Of a stretch of DNA of 64,000 bases, positions 34,016-43,360 are shown piece by piece (the first letter of the stretch is position 1; each line of letters starts with the position of its first letter). Under the pieces are notes generated by a model. That model made no database searches and had not been told where the DNA came from. It saw only the letters and a list, made by a program, of their open reading frames with translations. A program made the position numbers and the translations under genes. The stretch is from the NCBI RefSeq assembly GCF_002067135.1, contig NZ_CP020105.1:124001-188000 (forward strand), in the 5' to 3' direction. Origin of the DNA: Spirosoma rigui. GTDB lineage: Bacteria > Bacteroidota > Bacteroidia > Cytophagales > Spirosomataceae.

Positions 34016-34852
34016 TCAGACCCTTTTTCGGAACGTACTGGGTGTGTGCCCCGTGTACTTCCTGAACTGTTTACACAGGTGGCTTTCATCCGTGTAGCCA
34101 AATTCATCCGCAATCTGGGCCAGATTCAACGGGCTATACAGTAAACGGGCTTCGATGAGTTTGATCTTGCACTTGATAATGTACTGCTTCAGCGACTCGC
34201 CCGTCTGCTTCTTGAAAAACAGACTGATATAAGCGGGGGCATAATGAAACACGTCAGCCAGATGGTCAATCGTGAGCTTGTCGGGCTGGTAGATATGCTG
34301 CCGTATATACATCAGGATCGCTTCTACCGAATCGGTCGTCCGGGTACTGGACGTGGGATGACTGAACAGATTTCGGGCCAGAATCATCAGCATACTGCGC
34401 AACAAACTATCCCGGATGATGGCAAAATAAGGCGACTGGTCCCGCTTGTATTCTTCTTCCAGCACAGTCAGCAGGTGGTGCAGCTTCTGCTTCTCCTGTT
34501 TGTCTTCCACGATAGTACCCCGACTCTGGGAAGACGTTGTCAGCAGGGTTTTTATAATCGGCTGCCAGGGGTTGTCCTTGTCCCCCGCCGACTGCGTGTG
34601 GATCGACTCCTGAAAGCGAATGAAGCAGAACTCGGTTAGCGTCTGAATGGTGAAATCATGGTAATCCTCTGGTCCCAGCAGAAACACATCCCCCTCGTTA
34701 TACCCGAACGTATTGCCGTTGATATTATGAATGCCGTGGCCCCTCAGTATAAAAATAATCTCGAAGTAGGTGTGCTTATGGACCGCGTGCACCCAGGTCG
34801 TCGCTTCAAAGTGATAGATGTTGAAAGGGGTATGTAAAATATATCGTTTCAT
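34016..34852 (-). CDS. AraC-family transcriptional regulator
   Basis: 278 residues from the ATG at 34852 (MKRYILHTPFNIYHF). The N-terminal cupin sensor domain includes HAVHKHTYFEIIFILRGHG and NEGDVFLLGPEDYHDF. The C-terminal tandem HTH is LTIDHLADVFHYAPAYISLFFKKQTGESL and LAQIADEFGYTDESHLCKQF, ending HTPSTFRKRV. Sensors of this type usually bind a sugar or similar small molecule. It is divergent from the DUF1080 hydrolase gene with 112 bp between starts, so control of that gene is likely. Confidence 0.9.
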   Translation of the reverse strand: MKRYILHTPFNIYHFEATTWVHAVHKHTYFEIIFILRGHGIHNINGNTFGYNEGDVFLLGPEDYHDFTIQTLTEFCFIRFQESIHTQSAGDKDNPWQPIIKTLLTTSSQSRGTIVEDKQEKQKLHHLLTVLEEEYKRDQSPYFAIIRDSLLRSMLMILARNLFSHPTSSTRTTDSVEAILMYIRQHIYQPDKLTIDHLADVFHYAPAYISLFFKKQTGESLKQYIIKCKIKLIEARLLYSPLNLAQIADEFGYTDESHLCKQFRKYTGHTPSTFRKRV

Positions 34853-34902
34853 AGGCTTTACCGGAGGAATAAATCTACCAACAAAGAATGGATTTTTACA
34901 AT

Positions 34903-34931
34903 TTGTGACCCTTCGGCAGATTGTAGTTTTG
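34903..34931 (+). promoter_or_regulatory. Promoter of the DUF1080 gene
   Basis: TTG at 34903-34905, 18-bp spacer, TAGTTTTG at 34924-34931, matching the TTG / TAnnTTTG consensus; the start codon is 33 bases further on. Confidence 0.65.
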
Positions 34932-34964
34932 CGGCTATACAATTCACTAGCCTATCCATACACG

Positions 34965-35840
34965 ATGCGACTGACCCCCGTAGTCTTAGTAATCATCAGC
35001 CTTTTAGCCACGAGCTTTTCACCACCCGGGCAAAAAGCGAGCGGATGGGTATCCCTGCTGGATAAAGACCTGAGCCAATGGGAAAGCTACCTCAGCTATG
35101 CCCACCGGGCTGACTATAATGGAAAGATACCAACCGATGCATCGGGCGCGCCCCTCAAACCCATTGGGTACAATAAAGATGACACCCACGTCTTTTCGGT
35201 ACTGACCGAACCGGGCGGCCCCGTGTTACGCGTAAGCGGGGAAAAATACGGGTGCCTGTTCACCCGGCAGGAGTATGATAATTACCACCTCACCCTGCAA
35301 GTCAAATGGGGAACCCAAACATACGAACCCCGGAAAACGAAATTACGCGATTCGGGTATCCTCTATCATTCCATCGGCGAAGCCGGGGCCGAATACTGGC
35401 GGTCGTGGATGCTCTCGCAGGAATTTCAGATCATGGAAGGGCACATGGGTGACTTCTGGTGCCAGGCCAACTCCGCCATTGATATCCGTTCGTTTCAGTC
35501 GGAGGGCGTCATGAACCGGGTAGCCGACGAAAAACAACCTTTCGGTGCCTTCGGCAAAGGGAATGACTATTACTGCATGCGGTCGGCCAATTACGAGAGT
35601 CCGGCAGGGCAATGGACAACGCTGGAACTGATTTGTTTCGAAGGCAAGAGCCTCCACATCGTCAACGGCCACGTCGTTATGGTACTTAAAGACTCCCGCT
35701 ACACAAAACCCGATGGGCAGGACGTACCCATGAGACGGGGTAAGATTCAGTTACAGAGTGAAGCCGCCGAAGTATTTTACCGCGATATTCGCATCAAGCC
35801 CCTGGACGCTATGCCTAAAGCCTATGCCGCCCTGTTTTGA
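34965..35840 (+). CDS. Secreted DUF1080 (3-keto-disaccharide hydrolase-like) protein
   Basis: 291 residues from the ATG at 34965 (signal peptide MRLTPVVLVIISLLATSFS). One DUF1080 domain with a concanavalin-like beta-sandwich: GWVSLLDKDLSQWE, FTRQEYDNYHLTLQVKWG, LRDSGILYHSIG, EFQIMEGHMGDFW, GQWTTLELICFEGKSLHIVNG, and RRGKIQLQSEAAEVFYRDIRIKP at the end. The family includes 3-keto-glycoside hydrolases. Probably regulated by the divergent AraC protein. The stretch 35841-36065 downstream holds nothing I can support. Confidence 0.87.
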   Translation: MRLTPVVLVIISLLATSFSPPGQKASGWVSLLDKDLSQWESYLSYAHRADYNGKIPTDASGAPLKPIGYNKDDTHVFSVLTEPGGPVLRVSGEKYGCLFTRQEYDNYHLTLQVKWGTQTYEPRKTKLRDSGILYHSIGEAGAEYWRSWMLSQEFQIMEGHMGDFWCQANSAIDIRSFQSEGVMNRVADEKQPFGAFGKGNDYYCMRSANYESPAGQWTTLELICFEGKSLHIVNGHVVMVLKDSRYTKPDGQDVPMRRGKIQLQSEAAEVFYRDIRIKPLDAMPKAYAALF

Positions 35841-36065
35841 CGGCTGAACCATCACGTGTGCTTCAACCCAGGCCGGTTTGGTAAACCGGCCGACTGCCCC
35901 CCGCACCCGGATACATCTCCAGAAAAGCAGTCCTGACTTTCCGCTCCGCACCAGCCATTTATCCGGTATCGCGCCCGTTTATCCAATCGGCGCAGCACGC
36001 TCGTGTCGACCTGCATCTTTCCTGTGTATTCGAACGGTTCGGGTATCTAAAACAGATGAAGTGTT

Positions 36066-36467
36066 ATGAAAACGGTCAACGGTTGGTTAGCAAAAGCCCT
36101 GGTACTGGGTCTGGTAACATCGACAATGGTTCTGGGACAGGGTGGTCCTTATTACGAAGAGAAAACGTTCGAAACAGCCATGTACCCGGCCCTCCAGCCG
36201 TCGAAAGTGTGGCTCAACATTGAACGGCTCAACCCGGTCGGTCAGCTCCGCGTCGATATGTGCGACGCGAAAGGGGCCGTACTTTTCTCGGAGTGGCTCC
36301 CCAAAAAAGACGCCAAGTTTCACCAATGCTTCGACCTGAGCGCCATTGGCGACGGGGTGTACACGTTCGTTATTACCGATGGCGTTCAGCGGCAGGAACG
36401 TACCTTCAAGCTCAGCACACCCGGTATTGAAGAACAGCTGCCCAAGCGACTGATCACGATGAAATAA
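36066..36467 (+). CDS. Small secreted protein, T9SS-tail-like beta domain
   Basis: 133 residues: a signal peptide (MKTVNGWLAKALVLGLVTSTMVLG) and a domain of about 100 residues, QPSKVWLNIERLNPVGQLRVDMCDAKGAVL ... FDLSAIGDGVYTFVITDGVQRQERTFKL. This pattern (hydrophobic strand, GxY, then F-x-L) resembles the beta-sandwich found in Bacteroidota secretion-tail and DUF3244-like proteins. Function unknown; no type IX sorting partner is visible. Confidence 0.68.
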   Translation: MKTVNGWLAKALVLGLVTSTMVLGQGGPYYEEKTFETAMYPALQPSKVWLNIERLNPVGQLRVDMCDAKGAVLFSEWLPKKDAKFHQCFDLSAIGDGVYTFVITDGVQRQERTFKLSTPGIEEQLPKRLITMK

Positions 36468-36607
36468 GCCAGCCGAAGCTGTAGGACAGCTTCACCCCTT
36501 CCTGAACTCGAACCCCTGACGTTTCCGATCTACCTTACGTGAATGAGCCCAACGGGACTCTTCGCACTGCAACCATCACGATTCAATCAACAAGGCCAGC
36601 GGGCCGC

Positions 36608-36649
36608 AAAAAAGCCGGACAGTCGTTTTGCACACGGTCCGGCTTTTTT
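36608..36649 (+). terminator. Intrinsic terminator
   Basis: AAAAAAGCCGGAC and GTCCGGCTTTTTT form a 13-bp stem with T6, about 140 bases after the small secreted-protein gene and just upstream of the next gene. Confidence 0.85.
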
Positions 36650-36677
36650 GTGCATAGAAAGTTGTTGTTTTGCGCCC

Positions 36678-37130
36678 ATGAAAAGAATCCTTACCGCTTT
36701 ATTCCTAAGCGTAGGCATCACCGCCTTTGGTCAGGCATCCGTTGCTTACTACCCGTTTAACTCGGTCGTGTCGGTGAGCACCAACGCCGATCGTGCTTTG
36801 TGGCTCGATGCCCGTGTCCAGACCAATACCGTATTCGGCTCGCTCAGCACGACTATCTGCCCCATGATCAACGTGGCGCGCCGGGAAAATGTCAATTATT
36901 ATACCGGATTGGGTATCCGCTTTAACGCGCTTAACGGGCTGGACAACCGTGATATCCTGGAGGGCTATTCACTAAACGTAGGCGTCCGGGCCAAGGTACC
37001 TTTCCTGCCTAACCTGCGGGCCGCGTTCGAGCTGTCTCCCTACGCCCGTAAAGACTTTAAAGTGGGGGTCATGCAATCATACCTGGGCCTGGTCTACCAG
37101 TTCAGCAAGCGACCAAAACCGTTGGAATAA
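36678..37130 (+). CDS. Small secreted or outer-membrane protein, unknown
   Basis: 150 residues from the ATG at 36678 (signal peptide MKRILTALFLSVGITAFG). Alternating hydrophobic strands (WLDARVQTNTVFGSLST, YYTGLGIRFNALNG, YSLNVGVRAKVPFL, LRAAFELSPYARKDF) and a C-terminal SYLGLVYQFSKR suggest a small outer-membrane beta-barrel. No family is recognised. The upstream in-frame extension (36543) crosses the terminator and is not real. Confidence 0.68.
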   Translation: MKRILTALFLSVGITAFGQASVAYYPFNSVVSVSTNADRALWLDARVQTNTVFGSLSTTICPMINVARRENVNYYTGLGIRFNALNGLDNRDILEGYSLNVGVRAKVPFLPNLRAAFELSPYARKDFKVGVMQSYLGLVYQFSKRPKPLE

Positions 37131-37131
37131 A

Positions 37132-37195
37132 GGGAAAGGAGGAAAGGGATTGCTTTCGCCAGCCAGCGTCGGCTTCCTTTCCTCCCTCCCTTCCC
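37132..37195. terminator. Imperfect purine-rich hairpin in a convergent gap
   Basis: GGAGGAAAGG (37138-37147) pairs perfectly with CCTTTCCTCC (37176-37185); outer purine/pyrimidine tracts extend it imperfectly. It fills the gap between convergent genes, like the hairpins at 14570 and 18772. Confidence 0.55.
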
Positions 37196-37197
37196 CA

Positions 37198-38943
37198 TTA
37201 CTTTCTCTCCGGCGCGTTGTAGGTGAACGTACCGCTTTCCAGTTTACCGGCGCGGTCGAAGAGCTTCAGCGCTTTTTGATACGTATCGTCCGACTCGCCA
37301 ATCACCTTAAAGAACTCGTTGTTCTGACCGGCTTTGTTCTTCTTCTGGTAAACACTCCGGGCTACCAGCGCTTTGATCTGAGTGCGGATGTAGTTTTTGG
37401 AGCGGTTGTATTCTTTCTCGTTGAACTTCACACCAGCCGCCGTTGCATCCTTCACGAACCGGTTCATCTGCTCGTCGTTCATCGTCACCGTTCGGTCGAA
37501 ATCCTCGAACGACATCTTGTCCAGTTTAGCCCGGTTGTCATTGGCGTACTCCATCGCGAATTCGCGGATGACATTTTTGCCGTATAACTGAATCAGGTAG
37601 GGCGTCTGCCAGCTCGAATCACGCGGAATAAAATAGTCCGGCGTAATACCTCCTCCACCGTATACCACCCGGCCACCGTCGGTCTTGAACTTCAGCTTTG
37701 GATCGTTTTTGATTGAGTCGGCAATGTAGTACTCACCCCGTTTGGAGCGCAGTTCGAGGTCTTTCTCATAGTCGCCCTCCTGCCCCATCACGTAAGGCTT
37801 CTGAATGCTGCGGCCGCTGGGTGTGTAATAACGCGATATGGTTAGCCGTAGCTCCGATCCGTCCGACAGCTGAACCGGCATCTGTACCAGCCCTTTGCCA
37901 AACGACCGCCGACCGGCAATCAACGCCCGGTCGTGATCCTGTAACGCACCGGCCACAATCTCCGATGCCGAAGCACTTCCCTCGTCGACCAGCACCACCA
38001 GCGGTCCTTCTTCAAACTGGCCCGCAATCCGGGCGTGGGTCTGCCGGTCATAGCGGTTGTCTTTCCCGTCGGTATAAACGAGTAGTTTATTCCCGGCAAT
38101 AAACTCGTCGGCAATGCTCGTAGCGCGATCCATGTAACCACCGGGATTATTGCGCAGGTCCATCAGCAGGCGGGTCATCCCCTGGGCTTTCAGCGACGCC
38201 AGCGCCGTTTTAAACTCGTCATACGTCGTTTCCGAGAACCGGTTGACTTTGATATATCCCGTCTTCGGATCAACCATGTACGCGGCATCGACCGAGTAAG
38301 TAGGAATGCGGTCGCGGGTAACGGTGAACACCTTGGGTTCCTTCTCGCCTTTGCGCAGGATGGTCATTTTCACGTCGGTACCGCGTTTGCCGCGCAGGGC
38401 TTTGAACACCATGCTGTTCTCGATCTTCCCACCCACCAGGGGCGTATCGTTGACCTTGATGATGCGGTCGCCACTGAGGATACCCGCCGTTTCGGAAGGC
38501 CCCCCCGAAATGGGCGTCACCACGTAAACGGTGTCCTTGTAGATGTTGAACTCCACGCCAATACCATCAAAACCACCTTCCAGCTGCGACCGGGCGGCAA
38601 TGGCATCCTGCGGATTCATGTAGGCCGTGTGCGGGTCGAGCTTGTGGAGCATCTTCTCGATGGAATAGTCTACCAGTTCATCCGTATTGACCGTATCGAC
38701 GTAGTTGTTCTCGATCAGTTGCAGGATCTCCCGGTATTTGGTATACCCGCGTCCGATATTGTTCAGGCTTTTGGCTCCGCCGAAGAACGTAGCCCCGATC
38801 AGCATACCGCCCGCCAGGGTGATACCCAGCAGCATTGGCATCCGAACGGTGGCTTTATTATTCTGAATCCGGCCGCCGGCGGCTCCATCCGGCGTATGCG
38901 TCCGACCGGCCGGTTCTTTATCAAATTCGTGTTCCTTATCCAT
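37198..38943 (-). CDS. C-terminal processing peptidase (S41 family)
   Basis: 581 residues from the ATG at 38943, preceded by a purine-rich GGGAAGGGTG stretch. One N-terminal membrane helix (MPMLLGITLAGGMLIGATFFGG) anchors it. The PDZ domain is about 140-230 (GIGVEFNIYKDTVYVVTPISGGPSETAG). The protease domain has the catalytic serine in VDEGSASASEIVAGALQD and the lysine in RRSFGKGLVQM. It degrades or trims envelope proteins from their C-termini. The longer reading frame up to 39138 runs through a hairpin and is rejected. Confidence 0.93.
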   Translation of the reverse strand: MDKEHEFDKEPAGRTHTPDGAAGGRIQNNKATVRMPMLLGITLAGGMLIGATFFGGAKSLNNIGRGYTKYREILQLIENNYVDTVNTDELVDYSIEKMLHKLDPHTAYMNPQDAIAARSQLEGGFDGIGVEFNIYKDTVYVVTPISGGPSETAGILSGDRIIKVNDTPLVGGKIENSMVFKALRGKRGTDVKMTILRKGEKEPKVFTVTRDRIPTYSVDAAYMVDPKTGYIKVNRFSETTYDEFKTALASLKAQGMTRLLMDLRNNPGGYMDRATSIADEFIAGNKLLVYTDGKDNRYDRQTHARIAGQFEEGPLVVLVDEGSASASEIVAGALQDHDRALIAGRRSFGKGLVQMPVQLSDGSELRLTISRYYTPSGRSIQKPYVMGQEGDYEKDLELRSKRGEYYIADSIKNDPKLKFKTDGGRVVYGGGGITPDYFIPRDSSWQTPYLIQLYGKNVIREFAMEYANDNRAKLDKMSFEDFDRTVTMNDEQMNRFVKDATAAGVKFNEKEYNRSKNYIRTQIKALVARSVYQKKNKAGQNNEFFKVIGESDDTYQKALKLFDRAGKLESGTFTYNAPERK

Positions 38944-39085
38944 TCTTTTTTCACCCTTCCCGGGGGCATATCGTATACTCCCAATAACGTTTGGAAGGTA
39001 GCTAAATGTTTGCCAGAATAGACGCTGGCATAATAAAAAAACGGTTTGTCCGTCAAGGGCCCTCCGGCATACCAGTACACCAGTC

Positions 39086-39129
39086 CGCCCTGCCGACGCG
39101 CCAGCCCCGCCTGGCGCGTCGGCAGGGCG
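39086..39129. terminator. 19-bp perfect GC-rich hairpin
   Basis: Arms 39086-39104 and 39111-39129 with the 6-nt loop CCCCGC. It lies between the co-directional acetoacetyl-CoA synthetase gene (ends 39164) and the S41 peptidase gene, ending the former. Confidence 0.75.
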
Positions 39130-39163
39130 CAAACGCACCCGGCAACGGGCTCACCGTCAGCCG

Positions 39164-41161
39164 TTACCGTTGAATCACAAAATTGGTAAACTGGTCCAGG
39201 GCGGCCGGATTCCGGAGGGTATCCTTGCTCGTTACCAGCGACGGGTCCACACCCGACAGAATCTTCTTGATGGGCGTCTCGAGCTTCTTGCCGCTGATGG
39301 TATACGGGATTTCGTCGATGGCATAGACAGCATCGGGCACATGGCGGGGACTGAACTGGCTCCGCAGACTCTGTTTGATCCGTGTCGTCAGTTCATCCGT
39401 GAGCGCATACCCGTCGCGCAGAACCACGAACAACGGCATGTGGTAGCCGCCCCCGGGCTGCTCCAGGCCCACGATCAGGCTGTCGGCAATTTCGGGCAGG
39501 CTTTCGACGGCGCTGTAGATCTCGCTGGTCCCAATCCGCACGCCGTCCCGGTTCAGGGTAGCGTCAGAACGGCCGTGGATGATGATCCCATTGCGCTCGG
39601 TAATACGGATATAGTCGCCGTGCCGCCAAACGCCGGGATAATCGGCGAAGTAGCTTTTACGGTATACCTCGTTGCCCGCCGGGCCATTGTCATTCCAGAA
39701 ATAGATGGGCATCGAGGGCATGGGTTCGAGGATTACCATCTCGCCGAGTTCCCCCCGGACGGGCCTGGCGTTTTCATCGAACGCTTCCACTTTACAGCCC
39801 AGCAGCCGGCACTGAATTTCGCCTTCGTAAACGGGTAGCAACGGGTTACCGCCCACGAAACCGCTGCAGACGTCGGTGCCACCACTGAACGAGATGAGCC
39901 AGACATCGGCCTTCACACCTTCGTATATCCAGCGAAAGCCTTCCGGCGGCAGGGGCGACCCCGTGGAGCCAATACTGCGCAGATGAGGCAGCCGGTACGT
40001 AGCCGCCGGTCTGATTCCCGCCCGCATACAGGCAGTATAAAAAGCCGCACCCCCGCCGAAATGAGCAATTTTGGCTTCTTCGGCCAGACTCCAGAGCACA
40101 TCGAGCGATGGGTAGCCGGCGGCTCCGTCGTACAGCACAAGGGTAGCCCCAACGAGCATGGACCCAATGGCGAAGTTCCACATCATCCAGCCGGTGGTTG
40201 AGTACCAGAAATACCGCTCGCCCACCCGTACATCCTGGTGCAGCGCCAGTACTTTCAGGTGTTCGAGCAAACACCCGCCCACGCTATGGGTAATGGCTTT
40301 GGGTTTGCCGGTGGTACCCGACGAATAGAGCACCCAGATGGGATGACTGAACGGAACCGCTTCGAACGTAAGCCCGTCGGGGGCGGGCGTATCCAGCACG
40401 TCGGCCCAGCTTACTACGGTATTGGCGCGCCCCCAGGTGGGTTTGCTGTCGGGCTGGAGGTAGGGCACCCACACCACCCGCTCCAGCGTGGGCAGGCTCT
40501 TGCGCAGGTCGTTCATAGCCTCCGTTTTGTCGATGGGCTTACCGTTATAGGTGTAGCCATCGGCCACGATCAGTAGTTTGGGCTCGATCTGTTTGAATCG
40601 GTCCACTACGCTGGTTGTGCCAAAATCAGGCGAACAACTCGACCAGACGGCCCCTACCGAAGTAGCGGCCAGAAAAGCCACGACCGCTTCGGGGCAGTTG
40701 GGCAGTACCGACACGACCCGGTCACCGACCGTTATACCCTGCTCCCGCAGCCAGCTGGCAACGGCGGCAACCTGCTTTTCCAGCGTTTCCCAGGACACGG
40801 TTGTCAGTTTGCGCTGTTCCGAGGCAAACATAAGCGCGGGACGCTGGGTGTTGGCATGGCGGAAAATATGCTCGGCGTAGTTGAGCGTCGCGCCCGAGAA
40901 CCATTCGGTTCCGATCATGTCGGCGTCGCTGGGGCTGAAAACGATTTGATTGTAAGGCGTGTGGCTCTGCACATCAAAAAACTGCCAGATGCTCTCCCAG
41001 AAATCTTCCAGATCCGTCACCGACCAGTCCCAGAGGTCATCATAGTCCCGGAAATACAGCCCTTTTTTTACAAATAACCAGTTCATGTACTGCTTCATCA
41101 GTGACTGATCGATGGTGCGCCGGGAAGGCGTATAAAGAGGAGTTAGTACGGGGCGGGTCAT
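39164..41161 (-). CDS. Acetoacetate-CoA ligase (acetoacetyl-CoA synthetase)
   Basis: 665 residues, the usual length for the AACS branch of the ANL adenylate-forming family. Motifs: N-terminal FWESIWQFFDV, the P-loop-like YSSGTTGKPKAITHS, ERYFWYSTTGWMMWNF (typical of AACS), WLISFSGGTDVCSGFVGG, WRHGDYIRITERNGI and the acylation lysine in YTISGKKLETPIKKIL. It activates acetoacetate, or a related short-chain acid, to its CoA thioester in the cytosol. Monocistronic. Confidence 0.92.
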   Translation of the reverse strand: MTRPVLTPLYTPSRRTIDQSLMKQYMNWLFVKKGLYFRDYDDLWDWSVTDLEDFWESIWQFFDVQSHTPYNQIVFSPSDADMIGTEWFSGATLNYAEHIFRHANTQRPALMFASEQRKLTTVSWETLEKQVAAVASWLREQGITVGDRVVSVLPNCPEAVVAFLAATSVGAVWSSCSPDFGTTSVVDRFKQIEPKLLIVADGYTYNGKPIDKTEAMNDLRKSLPTLERVVWVPYLQPDSKPTWGRANTVVSWADVLDTPAPDGLTFEAVPFSHPIWVLYSSGTTGKPKAITHSVGGCLLEHLKVLALHQDVRVGERYFWYSTTGWMMWNFAIGSMLVGATLVLYDGAAGYPSLDVLWSLAEEAKIAHFGGGAAFYTACMRAGIRPAATYRLPHLRSIGSTGSPLPPEGFRWIYEGVKADVWLISFSGGTDVCSGFVGGNPLLPVYEGEIQCRLLGCKVEAFDENARPVRGELGEMVILEPMPSMPIYFWNDNGPAGNEVYRKSYFADYPGVWRHGDYIRITERNGIIIHGRSDATLNRDGVRIGTSEIYSAVESLPEIADSLIVGLEQPGGGYHMPLFVVLRDGYALTDELTTRIKQSLRSQFSPRHVPDAVYAIDEIPYTISGKKLETPIKKILSGVDPSLVTSKDTLRNPAALDQFTNFVIQR

Positions 41162-41285
41162 GGATGTAAGAATGAAGTCGTAAAGGGGTAACGATTCAGC
41201 ACGGAGTTCTCGCGCCTATGGATTGTTTTTTTCATAAAATGCGTTGTGGTCCGGATGGGAATAGCAGCGCTTCTCCGAAAAGGCT

Positions 41286-41293
41286 TAACTTTG
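41286..41293 (+). promoter_or_regulatory. -7 promoter element of the pseudouridine synthase gene
   Basis: TAACTTTG, matching TAnnTTTG, about 85 bases before the start codon. Confidence 0.5.
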
Positions 41294-41378
41294 CATCCCT
41301 TTTAGAATACAGATCAGCAATTACGCTGAAAATCAGCACGTCAATTACATAGAGCAGTACTAATTACTGTATTATTCC

Positions 41379-43139
41379 ATGAATAAGGATTCAGACAAGA
41401 ACGAGAATCGCCGGGACGGTGACAACAGTCGTTCCTTCGGTCGTCGGGATGACGGCCGCACCAGCAAACCCGCCGGATCGCGCAGCAACGACGCCGACCG
41501 GCCGCGCTTTAACCGCACCAGTGGGTCGGACGATTCATCGTCCCGCCCGCGTAGCAACAGCCCCCGGCCTTCGTTTGGCCGCAGTGCCGACAAGCCGCGC
41601 TTCGGCCGTACCAATGACGAACGCCCCCGGTTCAGCCGGGATGGTGGTTCAGCCCCCCGTAGCAATGATCGAAACCGCGATGAGCGCCCCGCCGGCCCAC
41701 GTGGCCGTTCGGACGCTGACCGGAATCGGTTCGAGCGTCCCTCGGGACCAACCCGCCCAACCTACGGTCGTGACCGTAATGACGGACCACGTAATGACGG
41801 ACCACGTAACGACGGACCGCGCGATGGAGCAACTCCCCGTTTCCGTTCGGCCGATTCAGATCAGCGCCGGGCTCGACCGGACAATGACCGTAGCAAACCC
41901 CGTTTCGAGCGTCGGGACGATGCACGCACGGACGGCCCACGCAGCAGCGGTCCCGCCCGCCCGTATGATCGGACGGAACGCAACGACCGCCCGTCGGGCG
42001 ATGCGCGCCCCCGCTTTGAGCGTGGTGGCAGCGACCGTAACCGTACCGGTGGCACGGGCCGGCCCGAGGAGCGTTTCAAACGCGTTGGCGGGTTCAGCCG
42101 GGAAGCCGATGAGCGCAACCGCGACAGCTGGACGCCAAAAGATAAAGACAGAGACGAGACCAAGGAAGGTGGCTCACGCAATACCCGCTTCACCCCGGAG
42201 CAGCGTAAGGATTCGGGCGACCGGCGTACGGGCTTTTTTGTAAAAGCTCCCAACTACGAACTCGAACAGCAGCGTATACCCGGTTTCAAACGGAACGGCC
42301 GCGCGGCTGATGCCGGTGCCCGTCCGCGTACCACCTCCGACCGGCAGGCCCCGAAAGGACGACCCGATCTGCGCAAAAGCCAGAACGAGCCTGAGCAGAA
42401 GCCGTCGCCCCGCACCCCAACGGGTGAGCCGGGCACTACGCGCCTGAATCGCTACATTGCCAACTCAGGCGTGTGCTCCCGCCGGGAAGCCGACGAACTC
42501 ATTGCCAGGGGCGACATCTCCGTCAACGGTAAAGTCGTGACCGAAATGGGTTTCCGGGTTAAAGAAGGAGATACGGTCAAGTACGGCACCAAGTCGCTCA
42601 CACCCGAACGCTTCGTTTACGTACTGCTGAACAAACCGAAGGATTATCTGACAACGACGGAAGATCCCGAAGAGCGTAAAACGGTCATGGAACTGGTCGC
42701 CGATGCGGGTAACTTCCGCATGTATCCTGTTGGGCGGCTCGACCGAAAGACCACGGGTCTGCTCCTGATTACGAACGATGGTGAACTGGCCGACAAATTG
42801 ACGCACCCGTCGAACAACGTGCGTAAGATCTACCAGGTTGAGCTGGACAAGCCCATTACAGAAGAACACTTTGACGCCATCAAGAAAGGTATCGATCTGG
42901 AAGACGGCCACATCAAGCCCGACGCCCTGAGCATCGTTACGCCGGATGGGTACGTAGTGGGGATCGAGATTCACTCGGGCCGCAACCGCATCGTGCGCCG
43001 GATCTTCGAAAGCCTTGGCTACGACGTAACCAAGCTTGACCGTACGACCTACGCCGGCCTGACCAAGAAAGAGCTGCCACGCGGTAAATGGCGGTTCCTG
43101 GACCCGAAAGAAGTCGTCAAGCTGAAGTATCTCAGCTAA
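41379..43139 (+). CDS. RluB/RsuA-family rRNA pseudouridine synthase with long disordered N-terminus
   Basis: 586 residues. The first ~345 are almost entirely Arg, Asp, Gly, Ser, Pro and Asn (for example DRNRFERPSGPTRPTYGRD), clearly disordered and RGG-like. Then comes an S4 RNA-binding domain (TRLNRYIANSGVCSRREADELI) and the pseudouridine synthase core with YPVGRLDRKTTGLLLITNDG (catalytic aspartate), DKLTHPSNNVRKIYQVELD and IEIHSGRNRIVRRIFESLGY. It isomerises a uridine in 23S (RluB-like) or 16S rRNA. Such tails occur in other Bacteroidota orthologues and may aid RNA binding or condensation; the tail here is unusually long. Confidence 0.9.
   Translation: MNKDSDKNENRRDGDNSRSFGRRDDGRTSKPAGSRSNDADRPRFNRTSGSDDSSSRPRSNSPRPSFGRSADKPRFGRTNDERPRFSRDGGSAPRSNDRNRDERPAGPRGRSDADRNRFERPSGPTRPTYGRDRNDGPRNDGPRNDGPRDGATPRFRSADSDQRRARPDNDRSKPRFERRDDARTDGPRSSGPARPYDRTERNDRPSGDARPRFERGGSDRNRTGGTGRPEERFKRVGGFSREADERNRDSWTPKDKDRDETKEGGSRNTRFTPEQRKDSGDRRTGFFVKAPNYELEQQRIPGFKRNGRAADAGARPRTTSDRQAPKGRPDLRKSQNEPEQKPSPRTPTGEPGTTRLNRYIANSGVCSRREADELIARGDISVNGKVVTEMGFRVKEGDTVKYGTKSLTPERFVYVLLNKPKDYLTTTEDPEERKTVMELVADAGNFRMYPVGRLDRKTTGLLLITNDGELADKLTHPSNNVRKIYQVELDKPITEEHFDAIKKGIDLEDGHIKPDALSIVTPDGYVVGIEIHSGRNRIVRRIFESLGYDVTKLDRTTYAGLTKKELPRGKWRFLDPKEVVKLKYLS
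41775..41819 (+). repeat. Three tandem 15-bp repeats inside the disordered tail
   Basis: CGTAATGACGGACCA occurs three times in a row (the third copy with two changes), encoding RNDGP three times. In-frame units keep the gene open, so repeat number could vary between strains. Confidence 0.85.
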
Positions 43140-43163
43140 GCAGGCGCGTAAGATTATCATATG

Positions 43164-43199
43164 AACGAGCGACAGACTGGCAGCAGTTTGTCGCTCGTT
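43164..43199 (+). terminator. Terminator of the pseudouridine synthase gene
   Basis: AACGAGCGACA pairs with TGTCGCTCGTT over 11 bp, 14-nt loop, followed by TTTG. Confidence 0.7.
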
Positions 43200-43360
43200 T
43201 GCATGTTAGGGCGACCCAGCCAGTAGCCCCGGACGGAATAGCATGATTCACCTTTCTTTTTTTATGCCATTGCGCTGCTATCCAATTCAATCAATTGAGG
43301 AGAATAGTTGTTACCTTACCAGTCCCGTCTGAAAACGGTATACTCTTTCTCCGGTTTTCT

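Noticed and set aside
38944-39138. Upstream extension of the S41 peptidase
   Set aside because: Reads through a 19-bp hairpin; the ATG at 38943 with a membrane anchor close behind is the normal start.
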